From contig NZ_CP075371.1 of the NCBI RefSeq assembly GCF_018459925.1, forward strand, positions 2,170,001 through 2,234,000: DNA of 64,000 nt, read 5' to 3'. The position numbers were made by a program, and so were the translations under genes. Of this stretch, positions 17,391-27,354 are shown one piece after another. Below the pieces are notes generated by a model, which made no database searches, was not told where the DNA came from, and saw only the letters and a program-made list of their open reading frames with translations. This stretch comes from Nocardioides aquaticus (lineage in GTDB: Bacteria; Actinomycetota; Actinomycetes; Propionibacteriales; Nocardioidaceae). The number at the start of each line of letters is the position of its first letter. Positions within the stretch are counted from its first letter, which is position 1.

Positions 17391-17543
17391 ATGGCGGACA
17401 TGAAGACGATGAGGGACAAGGTCTCGTTCTGGAGGGAACCGAGCATGCGCCAGGTCGCGCGGGACTACCCGTGGGGCGTGGCGCTGGTCTTCCTGCTCGG
17501 CGTCGTGTTCTGGTTCGGGATCGTCGGCCCGCTGCTCGACTGA
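17391..17543 (+). CDS. Small single-span membrane protein, 50 aa
   Basis: ATG 17391 begins MADMKTMRDKVSFWREPSMR, a basic amphipathic start, followed by one membrane helix (WGVALVFLLGVVFWFGIVG) near the C-terminus. Codon use is normal for the genome. No family recognised. It stands between the TetR operator and the acyl-CoA operon, on the plus strand. Confidence 0.5.
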   Translation: MADMKTMRDKVSFWREPSMRQVARDYPWGVALVFLLGVVFWFGIVGPLLD

Positions 17544-17612
17544 CCTGAGGCTGCCTCCTCGAGGTCGGCCCCGGCGCGCGGGGCCTTCCCGTCTCGATGC
17601 GTGTCTGTCATG

Positions 17613-17634
17613 CTTTCCCGACCGGTCGGGAAAG
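17613..17634 (+). promoter_or_regulatory. 22-bp perfect palindrome upstream of the acyl-CoA operon
   Basis: The half site CTTTCCCGACC is followed directly by its exact complement. It ends 20 bp before the acyl-CoA dehydrogenase ATG at 17655, overlapping where the promoter should be. This is a typical TetR-family operator. The TetR gene at 26640, at the other end of the cluster, is the obvious candidate; that pairing is inference. Confidence 0.8.
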
Positions 17635-17654
17635 TAATCAGAAGGCAGGCAGTC

Positions 17655-18800
17655 ATGACAGAGCAGCTCGATCCCGAGCACCTCGACTTCCAGTCGATGT
17701 GTCGCACGTTCACCGACAAGCAGGTCCGTCCGCTGGTCGCCGAGGCCGAGGCCGAGGGCTTCCCCGCACTCGAGCTGTGGCGTGAGATGGGTGCCGCAGG
17801 CCTGCTCGGGCTGATGACGCCCGAGGAGCACGGCGGCAGCGGTCAGGACCCGCTCGCTGTCGCCATCGTGGCCGCCGAGCTCAGTCGGGCTGCGGGGGGC
17901 ATGGCGATCGGGCCCATGGTGAGCGCCTACATGGCCGGGACCCACATCGTGGAGTACGGCACCGCCCAGCAGCGTCAGCGATGGTCGGCCCCGCTCGCGG
18001 CCGGTGAGGCGATCGCCTCGATCGCCGTCACCGAGCCCGGTGCCGGTTCCGACGTCGCCGGGATCACCACGAAGGCCGTCGCGACCGACGAGGGCTACCG
18101 GATCAGCGGCCAGAAGATGTACATCACCAACGCCGGGTACGCCGACGTCATCATCGTCGGAGCCAAGACCGAGCCCGACCTCGGGCACCGCGGGATCACG
18201 ACGTTCCTGGTCGAGGCCGGGAGCGAGGGGCTCTCCGTGGGGGCGCCGTTGTCCAAGATGGGGTGGCACTCCTCCGACACCCGGGAGGTCGTGCTGGAGG
18301 ACGTGCTCGTGCCGCACTCGGCCGTCCTGGGCGACCTGAACCGCGGTTTCTACCAGATCATGACGGCCTTCCAGCTCGAGCGCATCGTGCTCGCGGCCAT
18401 GGGGGTCGGGCACGCTGCCGAGGCGCTCGCCCTGGCCACGCGCTACGTCTGCGACCGCATGGCGTTCGGTGCGCCGCTCATCGAGAAGCAGGTCGTCCGG
18501 CACAAGCTGGCCACGATGGAGATCGAGCTGGACACCGCCCGCCTGATCACCTTCCTGGCCGCCTCCCAGCTCAGCGCCGGCCACCCCGACGCGGCCCGGA
18601 CGGTTGCGAAGGCGAAGTACCACGCCGCGGTCGCAGCAGCGCGGGTCGTCGACGACGCCGTCCAGCTCCACGGGGGGTCCGGGTACGTCGAGGAGTCCGA
18701 CATCGCCCGGCACCACCGCGACGTCCGGATCCTGCGGATCGGTGGCGGTACCGACGAGGTGCAGCTCGACATCCTGGCCAAGGCGTTCGTCTCCGGCTGA
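17655..18800 (+). CDS. Acyl-CoA dehydrogenase
   Basis: This FAD enzyme oxidises acyl-CoA to the 2-enoyl-CoA. The family signatures are visible: IASIAVTEPGAGSDVAGITT (FAD/substrate loop), ISGQKMYITNAG, and near the end QLHGGSGYVEESDIARHHRD followed by RIGGGTDEVQ. Length 381 is normal. The position as first gene of a carboxylase/hydratase/lyase operon resembles FadE19 (isovaleryl/2-methylbutyryl-CoA dehydrogenase) in the mycobacterial branched-chain cluster, but substrate cannot be fixed from sequence. Confidence 0.92.
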   Translation: MTEQLDPEHLDFQSMCRTFTDKQVRPLVAEAEAEGFPALELWREMGAAGLLGLMTPEEHGGSGQDPLAVAIVAAELSRAAGGMAIGPMVSAYMAGTHIVEYGTAQQRQRWSAPLAAGEAIASIAVTEPGAGSDVAGITTKAVATDEGYRISGQKMYITNAGYADVIIVGAKTEPDLGHRGITTFLVEAGSEGLSVGAPLSKMGWHSSDTREVVLEDVLVPHSAVLGDLNRGFYQIMTAFQLERIVLAAMGVGHAAEALALATRYVCDRMAFGAPLIEKQVVRHKLATMEIELDTARLITFLAASQLSAGHPDAARTVAKAKYHAAVAAARVVDDAVQLHGGSGYVEESDIARHHRDVRILRIGGGTDEVQLDILAKAFVSG

Positions 18801-18858
18801 GCCCAGCCACGGCCGCACCGACCGGCAGTCGTCCGCCCACCCGTTCGAGGAGGAACCC

Positions 18859-20814
18859 ATGTCCGACAACCTCACCGCACTCATCGCAGCCGAGCTCCTA
18901 CCGCTGCGCCCGGAGTGGATCTCGCCGCAGTACCAGGACGAGGCGGCGGAGGCGCGCGCGCTCGACGCCCAGGATCCGGACCTGTACTGGGAGTGGGTCG
19001 CTGCCCGGCAGCGCTGGCAGCGGCCCTGGACGACGCTGCGGCGTGGCGAGCTCGGCGACTTCGAGTACTACGTCGGTGGGCGCATCAACGTCGCGGACAA
19101 CTGCGTCGACCGGTGGGCCGAGGACCCGGTGGTGCGCGACCGGCCCGCCGTCATCTGGGAGGGCGAACCGGGCGACACCCGCACGGTGACCTATGCCGAG
19201 CTGGCCGACCAGGTCGGGCGGCTGGCTGCCGGGCTGCTCGAGCTGGGTGTGAGACGCGGCGACGTCGTCGCGATCTACCTGCCCAACACCATCGAGGCCT
19301 TCGTCGCGGTGCACGCCTGCAACAGGATCGGGGCGGTCTACACCATCCTCTTCTCCGGGTTCAGCGAGGAGGCGACCCGGTCTCGGCTCGAGCAGGCCGA
19401 GGCGAAGGTCGTCATCGTGGCCGACGGCAGCTACCGGCGCGGCCGGGTGGTGCCGCTCCTGGAGACGCTGAGGGCGGCCCGGGCGTCGCTGTCGGTGCAG
19501 CCGACGACGATCGTCTTCGACCGGACGGGATCGGGACCCGTGCTCACCTCGGGCGAGGTGGACTACGACCGGTTGGTCCGGGCCCAGACCGAGTGGGCGC
19601 CGATGGAGGAGATGGACCCGAACGAACCCGCCTTCCTGATCTTCACCAGCGGGACCTCGGCCAAGCCCAAGGGTGTCGTCCACAGCGTCGGCGGCTTCCT
19701 CGTCGGCACCTGGGCCAACGCCCACTGGCAGGTCGGTCCCGAGGACGGCGACGTCTACTGGGTGGCCGCCGACGTCGGCTGGCTGACCTTCCCGATCCAG
19801 GCGGTCGTCGGTGGACTCGCCAACGGCATGACCGTCCTGTGCTACGAGGGCGCGCTGGACACACCGACCGACGAGAGGTTCTTCGAGGTGTGCGAGAAGC
19901 ACGGGGTCACCAAGGTCCTCGCCGCGCCGACCGTCCTGAGGGTGCTGCGGGGGGTCGACCCCGACAAGCGCGCCGCCCACCCGTTGCCTGCGCTGAAGCT
20001 GGTCACCGCGCAGGGTGAACCGCTCGACAGCGAGACGTTCACCTGGGCGATGGAGGGTCTCGGGGCCGGGGTGCCTGTGATCAACGCCTACGGCCAGACC
20101 GAGACCGGTTCGACGTGGACCTACCCGATCTACGGCGTCGACGCTCTCAAGGCCGGATCGGCGGGGACGCCGGTGCCCGGTCACGCGTGTGCCGTGGTCG
20201 ATGCCGAAGGCCGTCCCGTGCCGGCCGGGGTGAAGGGGGACCTGGTCATCACCCGACCGTTCCCGACGCTGGCCCGCACGGTCTGGAAGGACCCGCAGCG
20301 CTACCGCGACGCCTACTTCAGCCGGTTCCCCGGCGTCTACGCCACCCACGACGAGGCCGTGGTCGACGGGGAGGGTCACCTCTGGGTCCTGGGTCGCTCC
20401 GACGACGTCATCAACATCGCCGCGCACCGGATCTCCACGATGGAGATCGAGGAGGTCGTCGGCAGCGTCCCCGGGGTCCTGGAGGCCGCCGTGGTGGGGG
20501 TGCCGGACGCGACCAAGGGGACCGTGCCCGTCGCCTTCGTCCGGCTGGGCCAGGGCGCGCCCGCCGACACCGAGGAGGCGATCCTGGCCGCGGTGCCCCG
20601 GGAGCTGGGCAGGTACGTCCAGCTGGCCACGGTGTACGTCGCCGGTGCACTTCCTCGCACCCGCACCGGCAAGACCATGCGCAGGCTGCTGCGCGACGTC
20701 GCCGCGACCGGACGGGCGACCGGCGACACGAGCGCCGTCGAGGACGTGGCCGTCCTCGACGACATCATCGCCCTGGTCTCGAAGCCCGCGACGACCCAGG
20801 AGGCCGAGGCGTGA
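18859..20814 (+). CDS. AMP-forming acyl-CoA synthetase (acetyl/propionyl-CoA synthetase-like)
   Basis: The enzyme activates a carboxylic acid with ATP and CoA. The P-loop-like motif is [15 protein letters not shown]; the A5 motif is [10 protein letters not shown]; the catalytic Lys is in TRTGKTMRR near the C-terminus. The 651-residue length and N-terminal cap ([15 protein letters not shown]) place it with acetyl-CoA synthetase-type enzymes rather than FadD. GAGGAGG precedes ATG 18859. The next gene starts in its stop codon. It probably supplies the acyl-CoA processed by this operon. Confidence 0.9.
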   Translation: MSDNLTALIAAELLPLRPEWISPQYQDEAAEARALDAQDPDLYWEWVAARQRWQRPWTTLRRGELGDFEYYVGGRINVADNCVDRWAEDPVVRDRPAVIWEGEPGDTRTVTYAELADQVGRLAAGLLELGVRRGDVVAIYLPNTIEAFVAVHACNRIGAVYTILFSGFSEEATRSRLEQAEAKVVIVADGSYRRGRVVPLLETLRAARASLSVQPTTIVFDRTGSGPVLTSGEVDYDRLVRAQTEWAPMEEMDPNEPAFLIFTSGTSAKPKGVVHSVGGFLVGTWANAHWQVGPEDGDVYWVAADVGWLTFPIQAVVGGLANGMTVLCYEGALDTPTDERFFEVCEKHGVTKVLAAPTVLRVLRGVDPDKRAAHPLPALKLVTAQGEPLDSETFTWAMEGLGAGVPVINAYGQTETGSTWTYPIYGVDALKAGSAGTPVPGHACAVVDAEGRPVPAGVKGDLVITRPFPTLARTVWKDPQRYRDAYFSRFPGVYATHDEAVVDGEGHLWVLGRSDDVINIAAHRISTMEIEEVVGSVPGVLEAAVVGVPDATKGTVPVAFVRLGQGAPADTEEAILAAVPRELGRYVQLATVYVAGALPRTRTGKTMRRLLRDVAATGRATGDTSAVEDVAVLDDIIALVSKPATTQEAEA

Positions 20815-21287
20815 GCGCCCCCCGTACGTCCCGGGGCCTGTGGTTCGAGGAGCTGGAGCCCGGGACGACCGTGCAGCACGCGGTCCGGCGGACCGTCACC
20901 GAGACCGACAACGTCATGTTCACGACGATGACGATGAACACCGCGCCCCTGCACCTCGACGCCGCCTACGCCGCGACGACGGAGTTCAAGAAGCCGCTGG
21001 TCAACAGCATGTTCACGATGGCGCTGGTCGTCGGCATCTCGGTGACCGAGCTGACCCTGGGCACGATCGTCGCCCAGCTCGGGATCTCCGAGGCGACCTT
21101 CCCCGCTCCCGTCTTCACGGGCGACACGATCCGGGTGGAGACCGAGGTGGTCAGCGCGCGGGAGTCCAGGTCCCGCCCGGACGCGGGGCTCGTCGTCTTC
21201 GAGCACCGTGCCTACAACCAGCACGACCTGCTCGTGTGCCGTCTGCAGCGCACCGGGCTGATGTGCAAGGAGCCGGTGGATGGCTGA
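20811..21287 (+). CDS. MaoC-like enoyl-CoA hydratase
   Basis: A single hot-dog domain of 158 residues ([20 protein letters not shown] at the start, then [19 protein letters not shown] and [13 protein letters not shown]). The D/N-x4-H hydratase motif is present in MNTAPLHLD. It overlaps the synthetase stop (GTGA) and the next gene by 8 bp. Members of this type hydrate mesaconyl- or enoyl-CoA species; Rv2499c has the same place in the mycobacterial cluster. Confidence 0.88.
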   Translation: MSAPRTSRGLWFEELEPGTTVQHAVRRTVTETDNVMFTTMTMNTAPLHLDAAYAATTEFKKPLVNSMFTMALVVGISVTELTLGTIVAQLGISEATFPAPVFTGDTIRVETEVVSARESRSRPDAGLVVFEHRAYNQHDLLVCRLQRTGLMCKEPVDG

Positions 21288-22800
21288 GGCGTCTCGCCCG
21301 CCGGTCCTCGAGCAGATGGAGGTGGCCCTCGCAGGCAACGATGCCAGCCGCTGGTCCGACAAGATCCCGGTCCGCGACCGGATCACCCTCCTGCTGGACC
21401 CGGGCACCTGGGTCGAGGACGGGTTGCTGGCCAACGCCACCGAGGACGGCCTGGCCGCAGACGGCGTCCTGACCGGCGTCGGGGAGGTCCACGGGCGCAA
21501 GGTCGCCGTGATCGCGCACGACTTCGCCGTCAAGGCCGGGTCGTGGGGTGCGCTGAACGTCGAGAAGCAGGTCCGCATCCTCGAACGCGCCGACCGCGAC
21601 CTCCTGCCGGTGTTCTACCTCGTCGACTCCGCCGGCGGGCGCCTCACCGACCAGTACGGGTTCTTCCACGGCCGGCGTGGTGCGTCGAGGATCTTCCAGC
21701 TCCAGGTGGCCCTATCGGGCCGGGTGCCCCAGATCTGCTGCCTGCACGGGCCGTCGGCGGCCGGCGGTGCCTACATGCCGGCCTTCACCGACTGGGTCGG
21801 CATGGTCAACGGCAACGCGTCGATGTACCTGGCCTCCCCCCGCGTGGCCGAGAAGGTCACCGGGGAGAGGACCACGCTCGAGGAGATGGGCGGGGCGATG
21901 ATGCACGCCAGCGTCTCCGGCTGCGGCGACGAGGTCTTCGACACCGACTGGGAGGTCGTCGCAGCCGCCCGTCACCTGCTGGCGTACCTCCCCGACAGCT
22001 GGGAGCGGGCACCGTCCCGCCAGGAACCCCGTGCGCCGGCACACCACGACTGGCCCGCCGACCTGATCCCCGAGGACCCCCAGGCCGGGTACGACGTGCG
22101 CGAGGTGGTCGACCGCTTCGTCGACGCGGACAGCTTCTTCGAGGTCAAGGCGCGCTGGGCCACCGAGATGGTCGTCGGCCTGGCCCGGCTGGACGGCGAC
22201 GTGATCGGGATCGTGGCCAACCAGCCGTCGGTGCGCAGCGGTGCGATCTTCGTGGACTCCGCGGACAAGGCCGCCCGGTTCATCAGCATGTGCGACGCGT
22301 ACAACATCCCGCTGCTCTTCCTCCAGGACGTGCCCGGGTTCATGGTGGGTGCGGCGATCGAACGCCAGGGGATCATCCGGCACGGCGCGAAGATGGTCAC
22401 CGCCATGGCCAGTGCGGAGGTCCCGAAGATCACCGTCGTCCTCCGCAAGGCGTACGCCGCCGGCTACTACGCCATGTGCGCTCCCGGTTTCGAGCCGCGC
22501 GCGACCCTGGCCCTGCCGGGGGCGGCGATCGCCCCGATGTCACCGGAGGCCTCCACCAACGCGATCTACGCCAAGAGGATCGAGTCCATCGCGGACCCGG
22601 ACGAGCGCGAGGCGTTCGTCGCCGAGAAGATCGCCGAGCAGTCGGTCGGTGCCGACCTGGTCAACGTGGCGAGCCGCCTGGTGGTGGACGCCGTCGTACC
22701 CCCCCTGCAGCTCCGGGCCGAGCTGGTCGACCGGTTCCGCGCCGCTGCGGGCTGGAGGAGACCACCGCCTCGCCGGCACCACGTCATCAGCCCCGTCTGA
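21280..22800 (+). CDS. Acyl-CoA carboxylase carboxyltransferase (beta) subunit, AccD1-like
   Basis: This 506-residue protein has tandem crotonase folds: N-terminal acyl-CoA side ([24 protein letters not shown] with oxyanion glycines) and C-terminal biotin side ([11 protein letters not shown], then [11 protein letters not shown]). It transfers carboxylate from biotin to an acyl-CoA; with the BC-BCCP protein at 23716 it would make a complete carboxylase. The context suggests methylcrotonyl-CoA, which is inference. Confidence 0.93.
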   Translation: MAEASRPPVLEQMEVALAGNDASRWSDKIPVRDRITLLLDPGTWVEDGLLANATEDGLAADGVLTGVGEVHGRKVAVIAHDFAVKAGSWGALNVEKQVRILERADRDLLPVFYLVDSAGGRLTDQYGFFHGRRGASRIFQLQVALSGRVPQICCLHGPSAAGGAYMPAFTDWVGMVNGNASMYLASPRVAEKVTGERTTLEEMGGAMMHASVSGCGDEVFDTDWEVVAAARHLLAYLPDSWERAPSRQEPRAPAHHDWPADLIPEDPQAGYDVREVVDRFVDADSFFEVKARWATEMVVGLARLDGDVIGIVANQPSVRSGAIFVDSADKAARFISMCDAYNIPLLFLQDVPGFMVGAAIERQGIIRHGAKMVTAMASAEVPKITVVLRKAYAAGYYAMCAPGFEPRATLALPGAAIAPMSPEASTNAIYAKRIESIADPDEREAFVAEKIAEQSVGADLVNVASRLVVDAVVPPLQLRAELVDRFRAAAGWRRPPPRRHHVISPV

Positions 22801-22845
22801 CCCAGGGTGCCCACCGCAACGCGACCCCACGACGAGGAGGACCCT

Positions 22846-23679
22846 GTGCCGAAAGCGCTGATCGCACCCCGGAGCATGCTGTTCATGCCGGCCGACAGAC
22901 CGAGGATGGCCGCCAAGATCCCGGGGACCGACCCCGACCTGGCCGTGCTCGACCTCGAGGACGCCGTCGCTCCCGGGGCGAAGGCGGCGGCCCGGCTGGC
23001 ACTGCGGGAGTGCCTGGCCGACGGGGTGGTCCTCGGCGGCAGGTCGGTGGTCCTCGTGCGCGTCAACGAGGTCGGCAGTCCCTGGTTCGAGGACGACCTG
23101 GCCCTGGTCCGAGAGCTCGCGGCCACGTCAGGACCGGTCGGCGTGGTGGTCCCGAAGGTCGAGCGGCCCGAGGACGCGGCCACGGTGCGGGAGGTCCTGC
23201 CCGACGTCCAGCTCGTGGTCGGCCTCGAGAGCGGCCTGGGCGTGCTCGAGGCGCGCGCGATCATGGCCTCGGGCCCGGACGGGTGCTACTTCGGAGCCGA
23301 GGACTACATCGTGGACCTCGGTGGTCGCCGGACCGCGAGTGGTGCGGAAGTGCTGTTCGCGCGCAGCCAGGTCGTCCTCGCCGCCTCCGTCAACGGCCGG
23401 TTCGCGATCGACGAGGCCGTGGTCGCGGTGCGTGACGACGACGTGTTCACCGAGGACGCCGAGCGGGGACGCGACCTCGGGTACGACGGCAAGATCTGCC
23501 TCCACCCACGCCAGGTGGAGCTGGCCCACCAGAGCTTCAGCCCGACCCCTGCCGAGCTGGAGCACGCGCGTCGGGTCCTGGAGGCCGCGGCCGACGGCGT
23601 CGGCGTCGTCGACGGCCTGATGGTCGACCACGTCCACCTGAAGCAGGCCCAGGCGCTGCTGCAGCGTGACCAGGGCTGA
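22846..23679 (+). CDS. HpcH/HpaI (CitE-like) beta-hydroxyacyl-CoA lyase
   Basis: The TIM-barrel motifs of the CitE group are present: RSMLFMPADRP (CoA site), LDLEDAV (Mg-binding Glu), VPKVERPED, and FGAEDY with the second acidic metal ligand; KICLHPRQV closes the barrel. It probably cleaves or hydrolyses a branched 3-hydroxyacyl-CoA. GTG 22846 is chosen for GAGGAGG 5 nt upstream. The mycobacterial counterpart Rv2498c is a stereospecific beta-hydroxyacyl-CoA lyase. Confidence 0.9.
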   Translation: MPKALIAPRSMLFMPADRPRMAAKIPGTDPDLAVLDLEDAVAPGAKAAARLALRECLADGVVLGGRSVVLVRVNEVGSPWFEDDLALVRELAATSGPVGVVVPKVERPEDAATVREVLPDVQLVVGLESGLGVLEARAIMASGPDGCYFGAEDYIVDLGGRRTASGAEVLFARSQVVLAASVNGRFAIDEAVVAVRDDDVFTEDAERGRDLGYDGKICLHPRQVELAHQSFSPTPAELEHARRVLEAAADGVGVVDGLMVDHVHLKQAQALLQRDQG

Positions 23680-23715
23680 CGCCGTGCCGTCACCCCCGAA
23701 CCGGGAGGAGTCCCC

Positions 23716-25491
23716 ATGAACGACCGACGAGAGCTCGTCCACGGCGCGTTCGACAGCGTGCTGGTCGCCAACCGCGGCGAGATAGCCGTCCGCGTGCTGC
23801 AGGCGGCGCGCGACGAGGGACTCCGCGCGATCGCGGTCTACTCCGACGCGGACACCGACGCCCTCCACGTCAGGACGGCCGACGAGGCGCACGCACTGCA
23901 CGGGGTCCTGGCCAAGGACACCTACCTCCGGATCGACAAGCTCATCGACGTCGCGCTCGCTGCCGGAGCGCAGGCCGTCCACCCGGGCTACGGCTTCCTG
24001 TCCGAGAGCGCGGACTTCGCGGAGGCCGTGATCGCCGCCGGGCTGGTGTGGATCGGGCCGTCACCCCGTGCCATCGACACCCTGGGTGACAAGGTCGAGG
24101 CCCGAGCGGTCGCCCGGGACGTGGGAGCACCACTGACCCCGGGCACCGAGAGCCCCGTCGCCTCGGTGGCCGAGATCGAGCAGTTCGTGGAGGCCCACGG
24201 GATGCCGATCGCCATCAAGGCCGCCTTCGGAGGCGGTGGCCGAGGGTTGCGCGTCGTGCGGGACAGGGACTCGATCGCCGAGCACTTCGACTCCGCCACG
24301 CGCGAGGCGGTCGCTGCCTTCGGCCGCGGCGAGTGCTTCGTCGAGCGGTACCTGGAACGTCCCCGCCACGTCGAGGCGCAGCTGCTCGCCGACCGGTACG
24401 GCGACGCCGTCGTGGTGGGGACCCGCGACTGCACCTTGCAGCGCCGGCACCAGAAGCTGATCGAGGAGGCCCCGGCGCCGTTCCTCACCGAGGAGCAGAC
24501 CACCACCATCGTCGAGGCCTCGGTGGCGATCGCCCGGGAGGCCGGTTACGTCGGAGCCGGTACCGCGGAGTTCCTCGTCGGCGACGACGGCGCCATCTCC
24601 TTCCTGGAGGTCAACACGCGGCTGCAGGTCGAGCACCCCGTGACCGAGGAGACCTCCGGCGTCGACCTGGTCAGCGAGCAGTTCGCGATCGCGCGTGGGG
24701 AGCGCCTGCGGATCCGCGAGACCCCCGTCGCGCGCGGTCACAGCATCGAGCTGCGCATCAACGCCGAGGACCCGGTCCGGGGCTTCGCACCCTCACCGGG
24801 CCGCGTCACCACGTGGGACATCCCCCGTGGTCCTGGCATCCGGGTCGACACCGGGGTCGTGGCCGGCAGCGTGGTGACCGAGTACTACGACTCGATGCTC
24901 GGCAAGCTGATCGTCTCGGGCAAGGACCGCCCGACGGTGCTGGCCCGGACGCGGCGCGCGCTCGACGAGCAGCGCATCGTCGGCGTGGCGACCGTGCTCC
25001 CGCTCGATCGGGCGATCCTGGGCCATCCTGACTTCGTCGCCGGGGGAGACGGTTTCGCCGTGCACACCGGGTGGATCGAGGAGCACCTCGACGAGCTCCT
25101 CGACCTCGGGGAGGCGGATGACGGCACCGACGCCGAGGCGCCCGACGCGGTCGACGTCCTGATCGGCCGACAGGTGCACCGGATCGCCCTGCCCGGGCTG
25201 GCCGCTCTGGGCGAGCGGGGGGAGTCCATCAGGCAGAGCGTGCGCGAGCAGGTCTCGCCCACCGAGTCGGGCGAGGACGTGCGGACGCCCATGCAGGGCA
25301 CGGTGGTCAGGGTCGCGGTCAGCGACGGGGACCGGGTCGAGAAGGGCGATCTCGTCGGCGCGGTGGAGGCGATGAAGATGGAGAACGCGATCAAGGCGCA
25401 CCGGTCGGGGATCGTGACCGGCGTCAGCGTCGCCGTGGGCGACGTGTGTGCCCAGGGCTCGCTCGTGTGCCGGATCGAGGCGAGCCGGTGA
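23716..25491 (+). CDS. Acyl-CoA carboxylase biotin carboxylase/BCCP (alpha) subunit, AccA1-like
   Basis: Residues 8-450 are biotin carboxylase (VLVANRGEIAVRVL; the GGGGRGLRVV ATP loop; EVNTRLQVEHPVTE active site). Residues ~520-590 are the biotinyl domain with the acceptor Lys in EAMKMENAI. At 591 residues it lacks most of the BT bridge region seen in long methylcrotonyl-CoA carboxylase alpha chains. GGGAGG precedes ATG 23716. It ends the operon and faces the convergent LLM oxidoreductase 31 bp away. Confidence 0.95.
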   Translation: MNDRRELVHGAFDSVLVANRGEIAVRVLQAARDEGLRAIAVYSDADTDALHVRTADEAHALHGVLAKDTYLRIDKLIDVALAAGAQAVHPGYGFLSESADFAEAVIAAGLVWIGPSPRAIDTLGDKVEARAVARDVGAPLTPGTESPVASVAEIEQFVEAHGMPIAIKAAFGGGGRGLRVVRDRDSIAEHFDSATREAVAAFGRGECFVERYLERPRHVEAQLLADRYGDAVVVGTRDCTLQRRHQKLIEEAPAPFLTEEQTTTIVEASVAIAREAGYVGAGTAEFLVGDDGAISFLEVNTRLQVEHPVTEETSGVDLVSEQFAIARGERLRIRETPVARGHSIELRINAEDPVRGFAPSPGRVTTWDIPRGPGIRVDTGVVAGSVVTEYYDSMLGKLIVSGKDRPTVLARTRRALDEQRIVGVATVLPLDRAILGHPDFVAGGDGFAVHTGWIEEHLDELLDLGEADDGTDAEAPDAVDVLIGRQVHRIALPGLAALGERGESIRQSVREQVSPTESGEDVRTPMQGTVVRVAVSDGDRVEKGDLVGAVEAMKMENAIKAHRSGIVTGVSVAVGDVCAQGSLVCRIEASR

Positions 25492-25522
25492 GACGGCGTC
25501 CTCGCAGAAGCGCGCCGACGGG

Positions 25523-26467
25523 TCAGGTGCTCGCCCCGCGGGGGCCCAGGCTGCGTACCTGTGGCAGCACCTCGGTGGCGAACAGCTGCACCGTCTCGCG
25601 CAACGAGGCGACGTCGTCGGCGGCCGGCGCGAACAGGAACTCCTCCGCTCCGGCCGCTGCGTAGGCACCGAGTCGATCGACCACCTGGGCGGGGGAGCCG
25701 ATGACCAGCAACCGGTCGGCCAGGGGCGCGAAGTCCTGCTGGTAGATCGAGCTGACCACGCGGACGGCCGTCTCCCTGGCCAGCGCGCCGGACCGCGCCA
25801 CGTGGCCCCACCCGAAGAAGGCACCGCGTGCGGCACCCTGCGGACGGCCTTGTTCGTCGAGGAGCTCGCCGAGGCGGCCCATGCCGGCCTGCAGCTGCTC
25901 GGGGGTGACGGCGTAGGGGAACCACACGTCGCCGAACCGTGCCGTACGGCGCAGCGCGGCCTCCTTCCGCCCGCCGATCCACAAGGGCGGTCCGCCGGCC
26001 TGCAGCGGTGGTGGGTCGAGGCTCAGCCCCCGCAGCCGTACGGTCTCGCCCTCGAGCTCGACCGGACCGCCTGCGAACAGCTCCTGCACCACCCTCAGTG
26101 ACTCGTCGGTGCGCCTGCCGCGACCGGCGACCGGCACCCCTGCCGCCTCGAACTCCGGTGGGTACTCGCCGCCGACGCCGATCCCGAGGTCCAACCGGCC
26201 GCCGGAGATCCGGTCCAGGGTGGCTGCCTGCTTCGCCGCCAGGACCGCCGGGTAGACCGGCAGGATCGTGAGCGCGCTCAGCAGCCGGATGCGGTCCGTG
26301 ACCGCTGCTGCCGCGGCGAGCGAGACGAACGCGTTGGTGACCGGGCCGTGGAAGAACAGGTGCTCACCACACCCCAGGAAGTCGAAACCAAGGGTCTCCG
26401 CCTCCCTGGCGAAGGTGACGACCTCCGCCGGATCCGCCGAGATCGGGAACATCAGACCGACCCGCAC
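25523..26467 (-). CDS. LLM-class (luciferase-like) flavin/F420-dependent oxidoreductase
   Basis: The luciferase-like barrel is recognisable: VGLMFPISADPAEVVTFARE, EHLFFHGP, TILPVYPAVLAAKQAATLDR, and GRLDLGIGVGGEYPPEF with PLWIGG later. This group oxidises or reduces small organics with FMN or, often in actinomycetes, F420. GTG 26467 is chosen because it starts right at the first beta strand; the frame open to 26701 overlaps the divergent TetR gene. Substrate unknown. Its intergenic region is shared with that TetR gene. Confidence 0.85.
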   Translation of the reverse strand: MRVGLMFPISADPAEVVTFAREAETLGFDFLGCGEHLFFHGPVTNAFVSLAAAAAVTDRIRLLSALTILPVYPAVLAAKQAATLDRISGGRLDLGIGVGGEYPPEFEAAGVPVAGRGRRTDESLRVVQELFAGGPVELEGETVRLRGLSLDPPPLQAGGPPLWIGGRKEAALRRTARFGDVWFPYAVTPEQLQAGMGRLGELLDEQGRPQGAARGAFFGWGHVARSGALARETAVRVVSSIYQQDFAPLADRLLVIGSPAQVVDRLGAYAAAGAEEFLFAPAADDVASLRETVQLFATEVLPQVRSLGPRGAST

Positions 26468-26530
26468 GAGCAGCCCCCGATCCGTGGTGTCGCCGCGGCC
26501 GGCCGCCGTGGACGCCGGGCGAGCGTATCG

Positions 26531-26556
26531 GTTCCTCGACTGACGGGTCGAGGAAC
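26531..26556. promoter_or_regulatory. 10-bp inverted repeat between divergent LLM and TetR genes
   Basis: GTTCCTCGAC at 26531-26540 and GTCGAGGAAC at 26547-26556 form a perfect dyad with a 6-nt centre. It lies upstream of both genes and not behind either, so an operator is more likely than a terminator. It differs from the 22-bp palindrome at 17613. Confidence 0.5.
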
Positions 26557-26639
26557 GGGAGGGGTGACCCTCCCGCGTCGCCGGCACCGGTCGGAGCCTC
26601 GTAGGGTCTGCGGTGACGCCGGCTGAGAGGACACGAGCG

Positions 26640-27224
26640 ATGGGACGTCCCAGCCGGGCCCACGAGGTCAGGCGGCTGATCCTCGACGGCGCAGCCGACA
26701 TCTTCAGCCGACGCGGTTATCGCGCGACGTCCATGAACGAGATCGCCGCCGCCGTCGGCCTCAGCAAGCCGACCCTCTACCACTACTTCCACAACAAGGA
26801 AGAGATCCTCGTGCGCCTCTACGAGGAGGTGATGAGCGACGCCGTGGACGACGCCGTCGAGATCTCCGAGTCGGTCGAGGATCCACGGGAGGTGCTGCAC
26901 CGGCTCCTGGTCTACCGCGTCCGCACGACGTGCGAGCGGCAGTCGATCCACAAGGTGTTCTTCGAGGAGGAGGAAGAGCTCCCGCGCGACCTCGTCGAGA
27001 CGGTCATCGAGCAGCGCCGGCGCTACGAGGACGTCTACCGCACCCAGGTACGTCGTTTCCTCGACGACCACCCCGACCCGCCCGACATCGATGTCACCGT
27101 GTTCGTGAACTCCTGCCTGGGCGCGGCCAACTGGGTCTACAAGTGGTACCGCCCGGACGGGCCGCGGACCCCGGAGCAGCTGGGTCGCGAGATCGCGTTC
27201 TACGCGCTCCACCCCCTCGGGTAG
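26640..27224 (+). CDS. TetR-family regulator, possibly of the acyl-CoA operon (BkaR-like position)
   Basis: The TetR HTH is canonical (ILDGAADIFSRRGYRATSMN, then GLSKPTLYHYFHNKEEIL). The C-terminal domain (YRVRTTCERQSIHKVFFEE, then EQRRRYEDVYRTQVRRFL) resembles acyl-CoA-responsive KstR2/FadR-type TetRs. In mycobacteria the TetR next to the equivalent fadD-accD1-accA1-fadE-maoC-citE cluster is BkaR (Rv2506), a branched-chain catabolism repressor. By position this gene is the candidate for binding the palindrome at 17613. Confidence 0.85.
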   Translation: MGRPSRAHEVRRLILDGAADIFSRRGYRATSMNEIAAAVGLSKPTLYHYFHNKEEILVRLYEEVMSDAVDDAVEISESVEDPREVLHRLLVYRVRTTCERQSIHKVFFEEEEELPRDLVETVIEQRRRYEDVYRTQVRRFLDDHPDPPDIDVTVFVNSCLGAANWVYKWYRPDGPRTPEQLGREIAFYALHPLG

Positions 27225-27249
27225 GCCGGCCCCGGTCCGGCTTGTGGCG

Positions 27250-27260
27250 GTAACAGTTAC
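27250..27260 (+). promoter_or_regulatory. GTAAC-A-GTTAC palindrome upstream of first CPBP protease
   Basis: An 11-bp dyad GTAACAGTTAC lies 94 bp before ATG 27355. A -10-like TAGATT follows at 27309 without a recognisable -35. The near-identical GTAACGGTTAC occurs at 29923 in front of the second CPBP gene. Confidence 0.65.
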
Positions 27261-27354
27261 CCGCCCCCGAAACGATCCCGTCGGGAACCCGATGCCTCGT
27301 TCCAGCCCTAGATTCGGGGCTCGACGCGCCCGCGTCGTCCGGAGGAGGATCTCG

